A stretch of 29,389 nucleotides of DNA, taken from NCBI GenBank assembly GCA_015852425.1, contig JAAAIG010000336.1, forward strand, positions 1 through 29,389. The letters are read 5' to 3'. The DNA comes from Gryganskiella cystojenkinii. Lineage: Eukaryota; Mortierellomycota; Mortierellomycetes; Mortierellales; Mortierellaceae. The position numbers were made by a program, and so were the translations under genes. Below are positions 1 to 8,651 of this stretch, one piece after another (positions within the stretch are counted from its first letter, which is position 1; each line of letters opens with the position of its first letter). The notes beneath the pieces are model-generated. The model was not told where the DNA came from. It did not search any database and saw only the letters and a program-made list of their open reading frames with translations.

Positions 1-40
1 AACAGAAAAAAAAAAAAAAAAAAGAGAGAGAGCGAATTAC

Positions 41-548
41 CTGATGCATGTCCTGAGGGGAAAGACCGCATCCCGTCTTTGAGATCAAATTTGTTGGTCG
101 TTGAACAGACGTCGACGGACCATAGCTTTAAAGGAACGTCGTGCAAGATTGGTGCTCCGTTTTGCATGGGTTGACAACGATCCAAGAAATCCGGTCGATG
201 TTTCCCCACTGTCACCTTGATGACCTGCGTAAACATGGTCGAGAGCAAGATGGAGAGTAAGAGTCCCAAGATCCCGTTATGAAAATCGTACAGACTCCGC
301 CGGACGAATATACCCACAACACCAATGACCAGGATTGGAAAGACGACCATGATCAGCACCAAAATCCAAACGGGGATCGTTTCCTTCTGGTGTGGAAACA
401 TGATGGCCGTGTTCTGGACTGAGAATTCTCGATGAAAAGGTTCAACTCTATCCAAGAGATAGAACAGGACCAGGAGGATACCGCAAAACACCCAGTCAAA
501 GAGATAAGAGGCAAAGAGTCGAGTGGACGGGTTCCGAAGTGCGTTCAT
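41..548 (-). CDS. PAP2-family lipid phosphatase (DPP1/LPP1-like), first exon, cut by window edge
   Basis: Integral membrane phosphatase expected to dephosphorylate diacylglycerol pyrophosphate, phosphatidate or related lipid phosphates. The exon encodes 169 codons plus one base and ends at a GT donor (GTAATT) just inside the window; the rest lies to the left. Three hydrophobic spans are visible (about residues 14-33, 58-80 and 92-110). Two of the three PAP2 catalytic motifs are present: KxxxxxxRP as KVTVGKHRP (111-119), followed by DFLDRCQP as in yeast DPP1, and PSGH (164-167). The third motif (SRxxxxxHxxxD) should lie beyond the edge. The ATG at 548 gives the N-terminus usual for the family, and the upstream DNA is pyrimidine-rich on the coding strand. 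The family call is firm. Substrate preference cannot be read from this part. Confidence 0.9.
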
Positions 549-2072
549 GATTGTGGGCTTTAGCGGTCCTGGAAAGGAACGTTGATGACAAGAGGTATGT
601 CGAGATTGCTGCGTCGCAGTGGAACTGATGAGAGTTTGATCTTCCAGCTTTGCAATGAAAAAATAGCCCCTCCGAAAGGTGAACTGAAGAAGAAGACTTG
701 GACCTTTGAAGTGCGTCTTCTGGAGAGGTGAAAGAGAGAAAAGATGAAGAAAAATGTAGAACAAAAACAAAAGGAAAAGACGAGACAAGGGGTAACAACA
801 TCTTGTCCATGGGGTGGACATGTATATTCTTTCATATTTCTCGGTCAGATTGGGAATCACTGAAGGAATGTCGACTCGTGTGCAAAAATAAAAAGGCTCT
901 CTCCCAAGATGAAAGATTGATTTTTGGTGGCAACAAACATTGTAAGCCTGACGGACCAAATCTACGGACCGTATCCGTAGGCTGAATTGAAAAAACGTGT
1001 TTTCTATTAATAATTTTACTATTGTCTGCGGTACTCTTGCAATGAACAACGACATGTCTAGAATACCCTGTCCTTCACCCTTCCCTCCCTCCCTCCGTCC
1101 TCCTTCGACTCCCAACCCTGTCACACAAGACCCCCTTTCTTCGAGAGGATCCAGTTCGCGTAATAGTGTTCCTTAAAGATGGAAAATGATGTTCCGTGTA
1201 TTTAACTCAAAGACAAGAGTACCTAGTGTTGAGACTGTTGTCCCTCAACGCAATCCCCTGTCTGCCTGACTGGCTGTATGCCCATTCCTACCTTTTCCTC
1301 TCTTTTACCCTATTCATAAAGGAGGGCGGGTTAGGATTAGGGCCGTGATCAGTTTTTGTTTGCATAACACGGAGGGGGTTGGGATTGGGGGTCAGGGGGA
1401 GGGGAAGGATGCTGCAGGCACATCAAACCACTCTCATCATAAAACGTTTTGAAAAACGGACCCAGAACCCCTTTTTTAGCACCATTCTATGCTTTCTTTT
1501 CAGTCCAACAAAAAAAGGCAAAGCAAAGCGCCTAGGTGTTTTTATCGTAGTCACGTTTGGCGCTTGAGTGAGTGTAATTTACGATTGGATAACCTTTTTT
1601 TTTTTTTTTTTTGCGACTGGCTTGTTGCCTCCTTGCTCACACGCGTTTCGTCGTTTCTTATTTTTTTCTTTTTTTCGATGTAGGTTACTAGACACATTGT
1701 TCTAGGAAAGGGCTTTCCCCTTGCTAAAGTAGCTAATCAAAAAAAATCAAAGCAGAAAAGCAAAATCAATAAAAAAAAGTATAGAACCACCACCGACACC
1801 GTCACTGTTCATCAACAAGCAATCAACAAAGCGACCAGGACCCAAAACTTTGGTTCCTGCACCATTGTTATTTTTGGATCTAAACAAGGGACGTTTTTCT
1901 TTTTTGTTTTTCTTCTCCTCTTCTATCCTGCGTTGAACATTCTGGGACCCTCACTCTGACTGCCGTCTCCCTGTCTCTCGTTGTCCTTCCAACGCTCATC
2001 TTGCATCTCGCAAATCTTTTGACTAAGGTCGTCCCTTATTATCCCTTTTACCCCACATGGCTCTCGCCAACA
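549..2072. other. Gene-poor intergenic stretch between divergent PAP2 and secreted-peptide genes
   Basis: About 1.5 kb with no convincing coding exon. The part next to 549 is CT-rich on the minus strand (seen as GA-rich at 725-790) and is probably the PAP2 promoter and leader. The rest has a CCCT-rich run near 1078-1105, a guanine-run cluster at 1374-1404, and T or A homopolymers near 1592-1612 and 1738-1780. Short ORFs here have no recognisable domains and biased, simple composition. Confidence 0.6.
1374..1404 (+). other. Potential G-quadruplex motif
   Basis: Five guanine runs of 5, 3, 5, 5 and 4 bases are separated by loops of only 2, 3, 3 and 1 bases (TT, ATT, TCA, A). This fits the canonical four-run quadruplex pattern with very short loops. 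It lies in the promoter-distal intergenic DNA between two divergent genes. Folding or function is inferred. Confidence 0.6.
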
Positions 2073-2080
2073 TATAAATA
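2073..2080 (+). promoter_or_regulatory. TATA box of the small secreted peptide gene
   Basis: A perfect TATAAATA lies 323 nt before the ATG at 2403. Between them is an almost purine-free leader: long T and C runs, then CT dinucleotide repeats around 2262-2375. This is the clearest core promoter in the window and suggests strong or tightly inducible transcription. Assigning it to the downstream peptide is an inference from position. Confidence 0.65.
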
Positions 2081-2261
2081 CGCCCACCCCTTCCCTCCCT
2101 TTTTCCCTTTTTTTTTCTTCTCATTCATTCTGCAAACCACAAAAAAACATCGACTCTCAAAAAAACTGACTCTGTATTCGTTCACCCCAAACCAAATCCA
2201 TTTCATAAAATACCTCTCTCTTTTTGTGCTCTTTTACTGCTTTTTTTTTTTTTGTTCCTTT

Positions 2262-2375
2262 TCAATATCTCTCTCTCTCACTTTTTCTTTTCTTTTTGGC
2301 CAACGCAACCTTCTTTCTATCCTATTTCGCTCTCTCTCTTTCTCTCCCTCTCTCTCTCTCTCTCTGTTTCCTTGT
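2262..2375 (+). repeat. CT-dinucleotide-rich leader
   Basis: Several runs of the CT dinucleotide, broken by short T or C runs, form the end of the pyrimidine leader before the secreted-peptide start. The minus-strand ORF over it is an Arg/Glu artefact of the repeat. Confidence 0.75.
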
Positions 2376-2402
2376 CGAACGAACCGAACCTCTGACCAAA
2401 CC

Positions 2403-2564
2403 ATGACTTCCATCCGGTCCATCGTCCTTGCCGCAGTGGCTCTCTCCTGCGTCTTAGTCTTGACGCTAACAGCGGTTGAAGGAGCACCGGTCCCCAACCC
2501 CCTTGTCTGCATCGCAGGGGGCTATGACGAAATCTATAACTGTAACCCTAACAGCGGCGGTTAA
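2403..2564 (+). CDS. Small secreted peptide, 53 aa, two cysteines
   Basis: Not a family I recognise. The ATG at 2403 opens a 53-codon ORF whose first 27 residues are a classic signal peptide: MTSIRS, then a hydrophobic core rich in Val, Leu and Ala to about residue 25, with likely cleavage near residue 24-28 around VEG-APVP. The mature part would be only about 26 residues, Pro/Asn/Gly-rich, with Cys36 and Cys47 able to close one 10-residue loop, ending in NSGG. Context supports a real, well-expressed gene: a perfect TATA box, a 320-nt pyrimidine leader, and AATAAA 157 nt after the stop. The same frame stays open upstream to 2001, but only through low-complexity leader. Effector, pheromone or antimicrobial roles are all possible and none is shown. 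Confidence 0.65.
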   Translation: MTSIRSIVLAAVALSCVLVLTLTAVEGAPVPNPLVCIAGGYDEIYNCNPNSGG

Positions 2565-2620
2565 GACAAAAAAAACAGGCCCAATGTCCTCATCGACCGA
2601 TCTGTTTGGGGACATCAAAA

Positions 2621-2644
2621 AGTCAGTCAGTCAGCCAGTCAGCC
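2621..2644 (+). repeat. GTCA-type tetranucleotide microsatellite in the 3' UTR
   Basis: Tandem GTCA units with one GCCA variant, located between the stop of the secreted-peptide gene and its AATAAA. Confidence 0.7.
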
Positions 2645-2720
2645 CAGATCGGTTCCTAGATCATCAAGCTCAATCCTTTCTCAAAGCAACTGCAAAACAC
2701 CAAACACTATTAAACCAACA

Positions 2721-2726
2721 AATAAA
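2721..2726 (+). terminator. AATAAA polyadenylation signal of the secreted peptide gene
   Basis: An AATAAA followed by an A-rich run, 157 nt past the stop at 2564. It faces the convergent CTK3 3' end, whose signal is at 2814-2819. Confidence 0.6.
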
Positions 2727-2813
2727 AAAAAGAGAGCGAAAGACTGTGCCTTGTAAACGATTCAAATCCTTTTTTTTTTCCTTTGGAGTCTTGGATCTCA
2801 TCGGCTTTAGACT

Positions 2814-2819
2814 TTTATT
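2814..2819 (-). terminator. AATAAA polyadenylation signal of CTK3
   Basis: The minus-strand AATAAA begins 7 nt beyond the CTK3 stop codon (2826-2828), so the 3' UTR would be very short. Confidence 0.55.
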
Positions 2820-2825
2820 CTTTGC

Positions 2826-5300
2826 CTACCGCAAGGTCACCGTGGTGTTTGTTCTCCCATTCACGGATTGTGGGTGTCCAAGAACGGCAGAACGATAATG
2901 TGATGATGACGACGACGATGACGATGATGTTGATGAGGATTGAAATGGAGGTGCGGTCGTAGCCACTGTTTCTCTCCCTCCTCCTCCTCCACTTGTGGAT
3001 GAGGAATTCGAGGATGGGGACGATAGTGATGTAGATGAACTTGCAGATGACAGCGGAGCGCGCGATTGTTGCCCTGGTCTTGATGATGACGGCGATGTAG
3101 GTGATGGCTGTAAATACTGTGATTCTGATCCTGAGCCTGCACCTATTGATGGTGCTGGCGCTGGCTCCTCAGAACTCGTGGTGGTCGATGAGGTGGATGC
3201 AGAGCTCTCACTCTTCTTGCGCCTGAGCAAAGCAGGTGAGGGTAGGAACCGATCAAACTCCAGAATCCAAGGATAGCCTGTCAGGTACTTTTCGTTCTCA
3301 CACTCCATGTCCTCATAATCAACGTCCTCAATATCCGAGACTTCTTCCCAGCTCTGGAGAAATTCGCCTGCAGGATCCTCTTCAGGTGGTCGGATCCAAA
3401 TCTCTTCTCGTATCCGCTTGTGCTATCAAACGATCAAAGAGACAAAAGGGGAAGGAAGGAAAGGGAAGGAAAGGGAAAGAGAGAAAGGAAAGGGAGGGAA
3501 GGAAAGCGAATAAAGGAACGGGAGCAAAGAAAAAAAATTGCGCATTAGCAAATCCTGGTTCATCCTTTGTATCTGGCAGCAATTATGAAAAAGGGTGCAT
3601 AGACGACGACGCTTATCCTTACTCGTTCTCTATCCTCATCCATGCGGCGCAAGATATCGTCCTTGGAAAATCCTGCTTCGTTCGTCAAAGGGGCATTTGC
3701 TCTATTATTCGACAAATATGAAACAGAACAGGGATAAGTTCAAGTGAGGTTCGATCGTGTTGAGCGTGGAAAACGTGCTCCGAGAGGGGTTTTGTTTTTT
3801 GACATGATTGATTTTCTTACCCTAATTCTCGGCTAAGCAGAGGTCGCTCTACTTTGTCAATTACGCTCGCAGAAAATATCTTGCGAATCCGCCAATTGTC
3901 CAGGATCTGCAAGGAGATGGATACCAAAGTCAGAAATAAACGACTTGCGAAACGAGTCTCGTTTTCAAACAAGACAAAAATAAATGAGTTTCACGATGCC
4001 ACGGTTGGGTTTGCTTACTTTTTTTGTACCTGCGACGTTCACGTTGCCTTTAGGCCCCGTAGGCGCGACAAACTCGATGACCTGGGATAGGTTTCTTTGT
4101 AGTAGATCCGTGTATCCAGAGAACCTTGCCTTGTGACTTTGTTGACAGATCGAGTCCAACACATAGAAAATGTTCATCCTTGCGTTGATCGAAGTTGTCT
4201 AACAGCAGAAAAGATCATGGAGGTTAGCCGTGAGAAAAGAATTAAGAGTAGATTGGTGAGTTTTATGTGATACAGAGAGAGAGAGAGAGAGAGAAGTATT
4301 TAAAAAAAATGGGAGGGACGAAAAAAAAGGTGGGCGTGTGAAGTATAGCCTCTGTTGTCCCATAAGTAACGGCTGTAAAGGAGGAGTGATCGTGGTGATC
4401 TTGTAGAGAGGCGTTGATCCGTGGAGAGCAAACTCGCGACAAGAAAAGAAAAAGCAGAATTGTTGATAAAATCGAACAAGCACACGCGTGCTCTAGGTCC
4501 GGTTATCAGCCCGAGGGAATTGTATCCGATAATGATGGTGGTCAGATTGCACGTGTCGTGTTGGTGGTGGAGTTAGGCCATAGGGGAAACGTGGGACGAT
4601 ATGTAGAGTTCTGCAAACACAAGGGCGTGCGACCTCTGAAAAGGAGTTATATCTCATGACTGTGTTGTTTTTATGTGTATTTCTTCGATTCTTTTTTTTT
4701 AACAAAAAAAAAGAAAACATCCCATAAGTTGTCTCGTTATCGTTTTATTCATAAACGCGAACGAGGAGCAAAAACATGAAGGAAAAAATTGGATTGGAAA
4801 AATGAGTGCGTTTGTGGTGAGTGACAATAGGTAATGTCGTAGGTGTGAAAAATGGCAACGTTGACAAGCTTGGCTCCACAACAAGAAGACGGAGCGACTA
4901 GACATCGTCGTTCAGTCGCCAATTGTATCCGTTGTAATGATTCCCGTTTTTGGGTTGTCCTTTGTGTCTCTCTTCAATGTTCGTTGGTCTCAACCAAGCT
5001 CTCACTCTCTTCATGCCTTGAATATCCATAGAGGTGATGGAAAGGGTGGTCGCAGAATAAAAAAGAGAAGAAAAGAGTAAAGGCATTTCCATATGGGTGT
5101 GGCAAAAGGAAAAGGCGCTTGATTGTTCAAAAGAAGCTCACCTTTTCCAGTTCCTCGGTGATGCAGCTGTAGAGATCCTCGTACAGATTCCGATTCCGCA
5201 TCGCAAAGTTGCCCACCTTGAGAATCGAGTGTTGTGTCGCATTGAGCTTGCCCAGCAAGCCCAGAAACTCCATGCGGGCCTCGAAAGGGTCGACGTCCAT
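2826..5300 (-). CDS. CTK3: CTD kinase subunit gamma (CTK3), five exons, 366 aa
   Basis: Regulatory subunit of the nuclear CTDK-I kinase (with CTK1 and cyclin-like CTK2), which phosphorylates Ser2 of the RNA polymerase II C-terminal repeats. Exons, in coding order: 5300-5142, 4198-4019, 3906-3821, 3701-3623 and 3422-2826; phases match and the sum is 1101 nt. Residues 1-142 form the CID-like N-terminal domain (MDVDPFEARMEFLGLL, then NIFYVLDSIC and LDNWRIRKIFSASVID). The CTK3 C-terminal signature follows at about 156-177 (ILRRMDEDRERHKRIREEIW), then GEFLQSWEEVSD. From about 230 the tail is Ser/Pro/Gly-rich with serine homopolymers and looks disordered. I chose ATG 5300 rather than the in-frame ATG at 5330 because the family starts with MDPFE and an AG acceptor-like site lies between the two. 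Intron 1 is unusually long (943 nt) and intron 4 is purine/pyrimidine-biased. Confidence 0.92.
4274..4294 (+). repeat. (AG)n microsatellite in CTK3 intron 1
   Basis: About ten uninterrupted AG units. On the coding strand this reads CT, close to the exon-2 acceptor region of CTK3. Confidence 0.8.
4744..4749 (-). terminator. AATAAA signal inside CTK3 intron 1
   Basis: A minus-strand AATAAA about 150 nt beyond the stop of the intronic 43-codon ORF at 4898-5029. It could end either an independent short transcript or a prematurely polyadenylated CTK3 isoform. Confidence 0.4.
4898..5029 (-). CDS. Possible nested 43-aa gene or alternative last exon within CTK3 intron 1
   Basis: A 43-codon ORF on the CTK3 strand, entirely inside its long first intron. 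It starts MDIQGMKRVRAWLRP and ends NWRLNDDV; it is basic, with no membrane span. It reads like a real protein: mixed composition, Trp, Asn/Tyr-rich end, and no homopolymer. Directly before the ATG lies a pyrimidine-rich leader (TTTACTC..., then ACCACCC...), and an AATAAA follows about 150 nt after the stop. Two readings are open. It may be an independent mini-gene nested in the intron. Alternatively, CTK3 exon 1 (phase 0) may splice to the in-frame AG after codon 7 (MKRV region) to give a truncated CTK3 N-terminus with a new tail. I do not recognise the sequence. Confidence 0.4.
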   Translation of the reverse strand: MDIQGMKRVRAWLRPTNIEERHKGQPKNGNHYNGYNWRLNDDV

Positions 5301-5813
5301 TTGTGATGTGTGTAGAGTCCTGATTTCCACCCTGTGATGACTTCCAGTAGCAAGGCGCTTGCTTCAGGTCTTTGTCTGCTTTCTCTGAATAGTCGAGTCG
5401 TACAGGCAAAAAAAAAAAAAAAGTCGAAAGGTTGTGCTCGGTCGAAATAAAAGAGTGTCTTGGCTCGGTTAAGTTGGATTGCTGACTTTCTTTTTTTTTG
5501 TTCTCGTTTTGTCAAGGAAGCCAGGCAGAAGGTTCAGGGTCAAAAAAAGGTCGGCTCAGACAGGTCACTTGGTAGCGGTACGGTATTCAGTCAGTCGGGG
5601 GCTTGAGCCGTGAGGTTAATAAGGTATAAGGTGGGGGGAGCAAAGATGGTAATGAGTTCAAAAAGGGATGTGCAGAAAAGAATGGTGGAAAACACCCGAA
5701 AAGAAAAAAAGAAAAAAAACGTCATTTGCAGAGAGTGGCGGTGGCTTGTATTGCTAGGACTGCTTTGTCGATACACACGCAATACGCGTGTGAAATTTGA
5801 GCTTGTTTTTTGA
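5301..5813. other. Intergenic: CTK3 promoter side and F-box gene 3' flank
   Basis: Both flanking genes are on the minus strand, so this holds the F-box gene's promoter-distal 3' flank and the CTK3 upstream region. Only T and A runs (5407-5421, 5492-5500, 5703-5718) and short overlapping ORFs without domains are visible. No clear AATAAA was found after the F-box stop. Confidence 0.5.
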
Positions 5814-8651
5814 CTATGAAACGCAGACGCTCTCAAACAGAGAGCAAACTCGGACCTTCATCGACGGATGTCTCGTATGCAGTCGATGAAGGGACTCGTC
5901 CGAGATATCGATCGCGCCTCGAAGCTGCAACGCAACCAATTGTGGGAAAGCTTTGCTAATCCATCGAACCTCCTCAGCGCCGATAACCATCGACTGACGC
6001 TCATAAAGAGTCAGAGCTTCCAGCTCCTTCAACCGACCTAGGGCCTTCAACCCCACCCTGAGCGAAAATGGATGCATAGGCACCTCATCCAAGTTTATCT
6101 TGGGCGTGTTTGCCCCACTGCCGTCACGGGATGCATTGTGGAATGTCGTCGCTAAGGATATATCACCGAACATGCCAACGCCGGACATTCCTGTTGGTAC
6201 TCTGGATCGGCTTCTTCTCTCTCGACAGTCAGCAGAGGGAGAGGGAACGATTGCTGGATCCGCCCTGTGTTGAATGGCGTAGGCCTGTTCACTGTTACTG
6301 CCGTACCCGCTGCCGCTCCCAGGATCTTGATCCTGCTCGTCCTCTTGTTCTTCCTCTTCCTCCTGCTCTTGCTCCTCTTCGACTTCCACCTCGATAGTTG
6401 TCGGTGTGTTGGAGGGTGCAACGTCTTCGGTAGTATCGACTGCTGCCGTTGCAGTGGAGTCCTCGGTGGCAGCCTCACCCTCGCCATAATATCCATCCTC
6501 GCCAGGACCACCGCCATTAAGGAGTGGACTGTTGTAAATATGCAGGGACCGAAGTTGAGAGAGTCGCTTCAGTTGACGGAACATGGCATGATATTCACGC
6601 TGGACGGACGCATGACTTTCTTGTGCCTGATCATGTACATATCCTGCCTTGATCTTGCCGCTGTCATTGTTTTTGGTCCTGTTGTTGATACCATCGTACT
6701 CTTGGTGTCGTACATGTACTCCTTTCAAGTTTTTGTTGTTGATATTGTTGGTATTGTTGTACTGAATGTGCGGACCAACGATTGATATTTGTTTTGATTT
6801 TTTGACTTTGTTGCCTGACATCGTTGATGGCCCAGGGGTTTGTGCTTGTTGCTGACTAGTCGCTTCCTCGCCTTGTCCCTGGGTCGGATCTAGACTCTGC
6901 TGCACAATTATGACGACTGAATTGTCTTCTTCTTCTTCTTCTTCTTCTTGTTCTTGTTCTTCGCCATCTGCGGCGTGTGCACGATTTGACAAGGAGAATA
7001 GGACCGTGGGATGAAACGTAAACTCTAGGCGCTTCAACTTCTTGCAGACCCACGGCATCGGACCCAGGAAACAATCTGCCGATACGAGGTCACAGCTCAA
7101 AAACTCGAGTTCAAGCAACTCGGGGCAGTTTTGGACCAGGGCACGGATCCCTCGGGCTGTGATCTGACTGCAATAGCTCAATTTGATAGTCGTGAGACTG
7201 TTATAGGTACTGTCGTACGAGGCAGCCAACGATTCCAGACCCGAGTCCTGAATGTTTGTGAATTGAAGGTTGAGCGAGGTCAGGGACCGAGGACAAAGAG
7301 ATCGGAACAAGGACTTGAGATCAGGGTTGGTGATACCGACACAAAAGGTCAGATTGAGTTCTTCGAGATGCATAAATGGTGTGTCCTCCTCAAAGAGGCG
7401 AGAACTCTTGCGTGTTCGCTTGATCATCCTCTGGCGATTCAGCTCTGTTTGTTGACGTTTCCATTCAAGTTTTTGTTGTTGTTGATGCGCCAATGCGAAG
7501 GATGAGGTAGAGGCAGGTTTGTTGTTGTTGACATTGGTGTTGGTGTGGGTTGGATCATGCTTCAAGCCAGCGAGGTGAGGATAGGGGCCAATTGTTGTTG
7601 AGGGCTGAGAGGTAGAGCCAAAACAGAACGAGTCTACGGGAAAAGACGAATTGTGCTCCGATCCTGTCAAGTTTTCTGGAACTGTTGTTGATAACGAAGA
7701 CACTCTAGCTGTCTTTGAGGAAAGAGTAAGAAATTGTGATCCCAAGATTGACGATGGCGATCCTGTGCACAGATATTGGCTAGGTCCACCCGAAAAGAAG
7801 TTTTGAAAAGTCACCAACTCATTCCGGGACAGATCAAGAGATCGTAGGCTCACACAGGACTCTGCAATCACCCTCAAGGCTTTATCGTCCAGTTCACTGT
7901 CGATCAGGTCTAGATGTCGAACTCGACTATTGGCAGACTGGCAGATATCCAACAAGGTCTCGACGCCGTTGGAAGAGGACGAGATATGTGGCAGGCTGAG
8001 GTATCGCAACTGAGATATTGAGGGTAACATGGCATCCAGTGCTCGGAGAGGGAAAGTTGGGTTGTTGTGAAGCATGACCCTGTCAATGACTATTGCCTGC
8101 AGATTCGTCATTGTTGACAGGACAGTGTTAAACCGGGCTCGGTCTGCGCCCTATCGGATCCAAAAAAAAAAATTGGCAATGATACACATTGAAACACAGT
8201 GGAAGACAAAAAAAGAAAATGAGACAGAGAAGATCGGGATTAGTTCGGCAAATCTTTTTGTGTCTTTTTTTCCCGCAAGATAGCCATCGGAAATAACTCT
8301 TCAAGTGTAGGCACACACAAAAAAAAAAGAGAGAGAAGGACCGAACTATCATAATGATGGTGGAGGGACGTTTCTCTCTTTTGTAAAACTTACACATTCT
8401 TTGAGCACCAAAATTCTAACGAGTTGCCCATGTACTCGAAGTTGTGCGACCAGGGACTGGTGGTACGGATCGACCCAGGATTCGGTGTCGAGCTCGATTT
8501 CGTTCCAGCAGACGCTCTTGGTGATCTCTGACCAGGTCCTGTTGACGAGCGAGGTTGAGAGTAGGTCGGAGGGCCCGAGAATATGTCGACAGCTGAGGAT
8601 AAGTCGAAGGATCTCCGGGGTCTGTAACGGATGGCGAGTGAAGGAGGACAT
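5814..8651 (-). CDS. F-box / leucine-rich-repeat protein, two exons, 864 aa
   Basis: Probable substrate receptor of an SCF ubiquitin ligase. Exon 1 (8651-8394) gives 86 residues with an F-box at about 8-55 (PLQTPEILRLIL..., SLVNRTWSEI...CWNEIEL). A 243-nt intron (GTAAGT...TAG) joins in phase 0 to exon 2 (8150-5814). Leucine-rich repeats occur in three blocks: about 100-205 (LRYLSLP, VRHLDLIDSEL, LRSLDLSRNEL), about 345-475 (LEELNLTFCVGI, SLNLQFTNI, IKLSYCSQI, LELEFLSCDL) and about 770-864 (LEALTLYERQ, LVALQLRGAIDI). Between blocks two and three are about 290 residues of disordered sequence with Glu/Gln runs (a GAA/TTC triplet tract near 6925-6960), Asn runs and Thr/Ala. Such split, low-complexity F-box/LRR proteins are typical of expanded families in Mortierella-like fungi. 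The ubiquitination target is unknown. Confidence 0.88.

Noticed and set aside
2001..2564. 187-codon extension of the secreted peptide ORF upstream to 2001
   Set aside because: The extra residues come from a pyrimidine leader that is simply free of stops; it crosses the TATA box, and the signal peptide start at 2403 fits far better.
5011..5409. Upstream coding extension of CTK3 beyond ATG 5300
   Set aside because: The CTK3 family begins at MDPFE; the extension is antisense-like or unsupported sequence and includes an acceptor-like AG.
6267..6785. 172-codon plus-strand ORF resembling a membrane protein
   Set aside because: Antisense to the F-box/LRR exon; Leu/Val runs are the complement of Glu/Gln and Asn/Thr codons.
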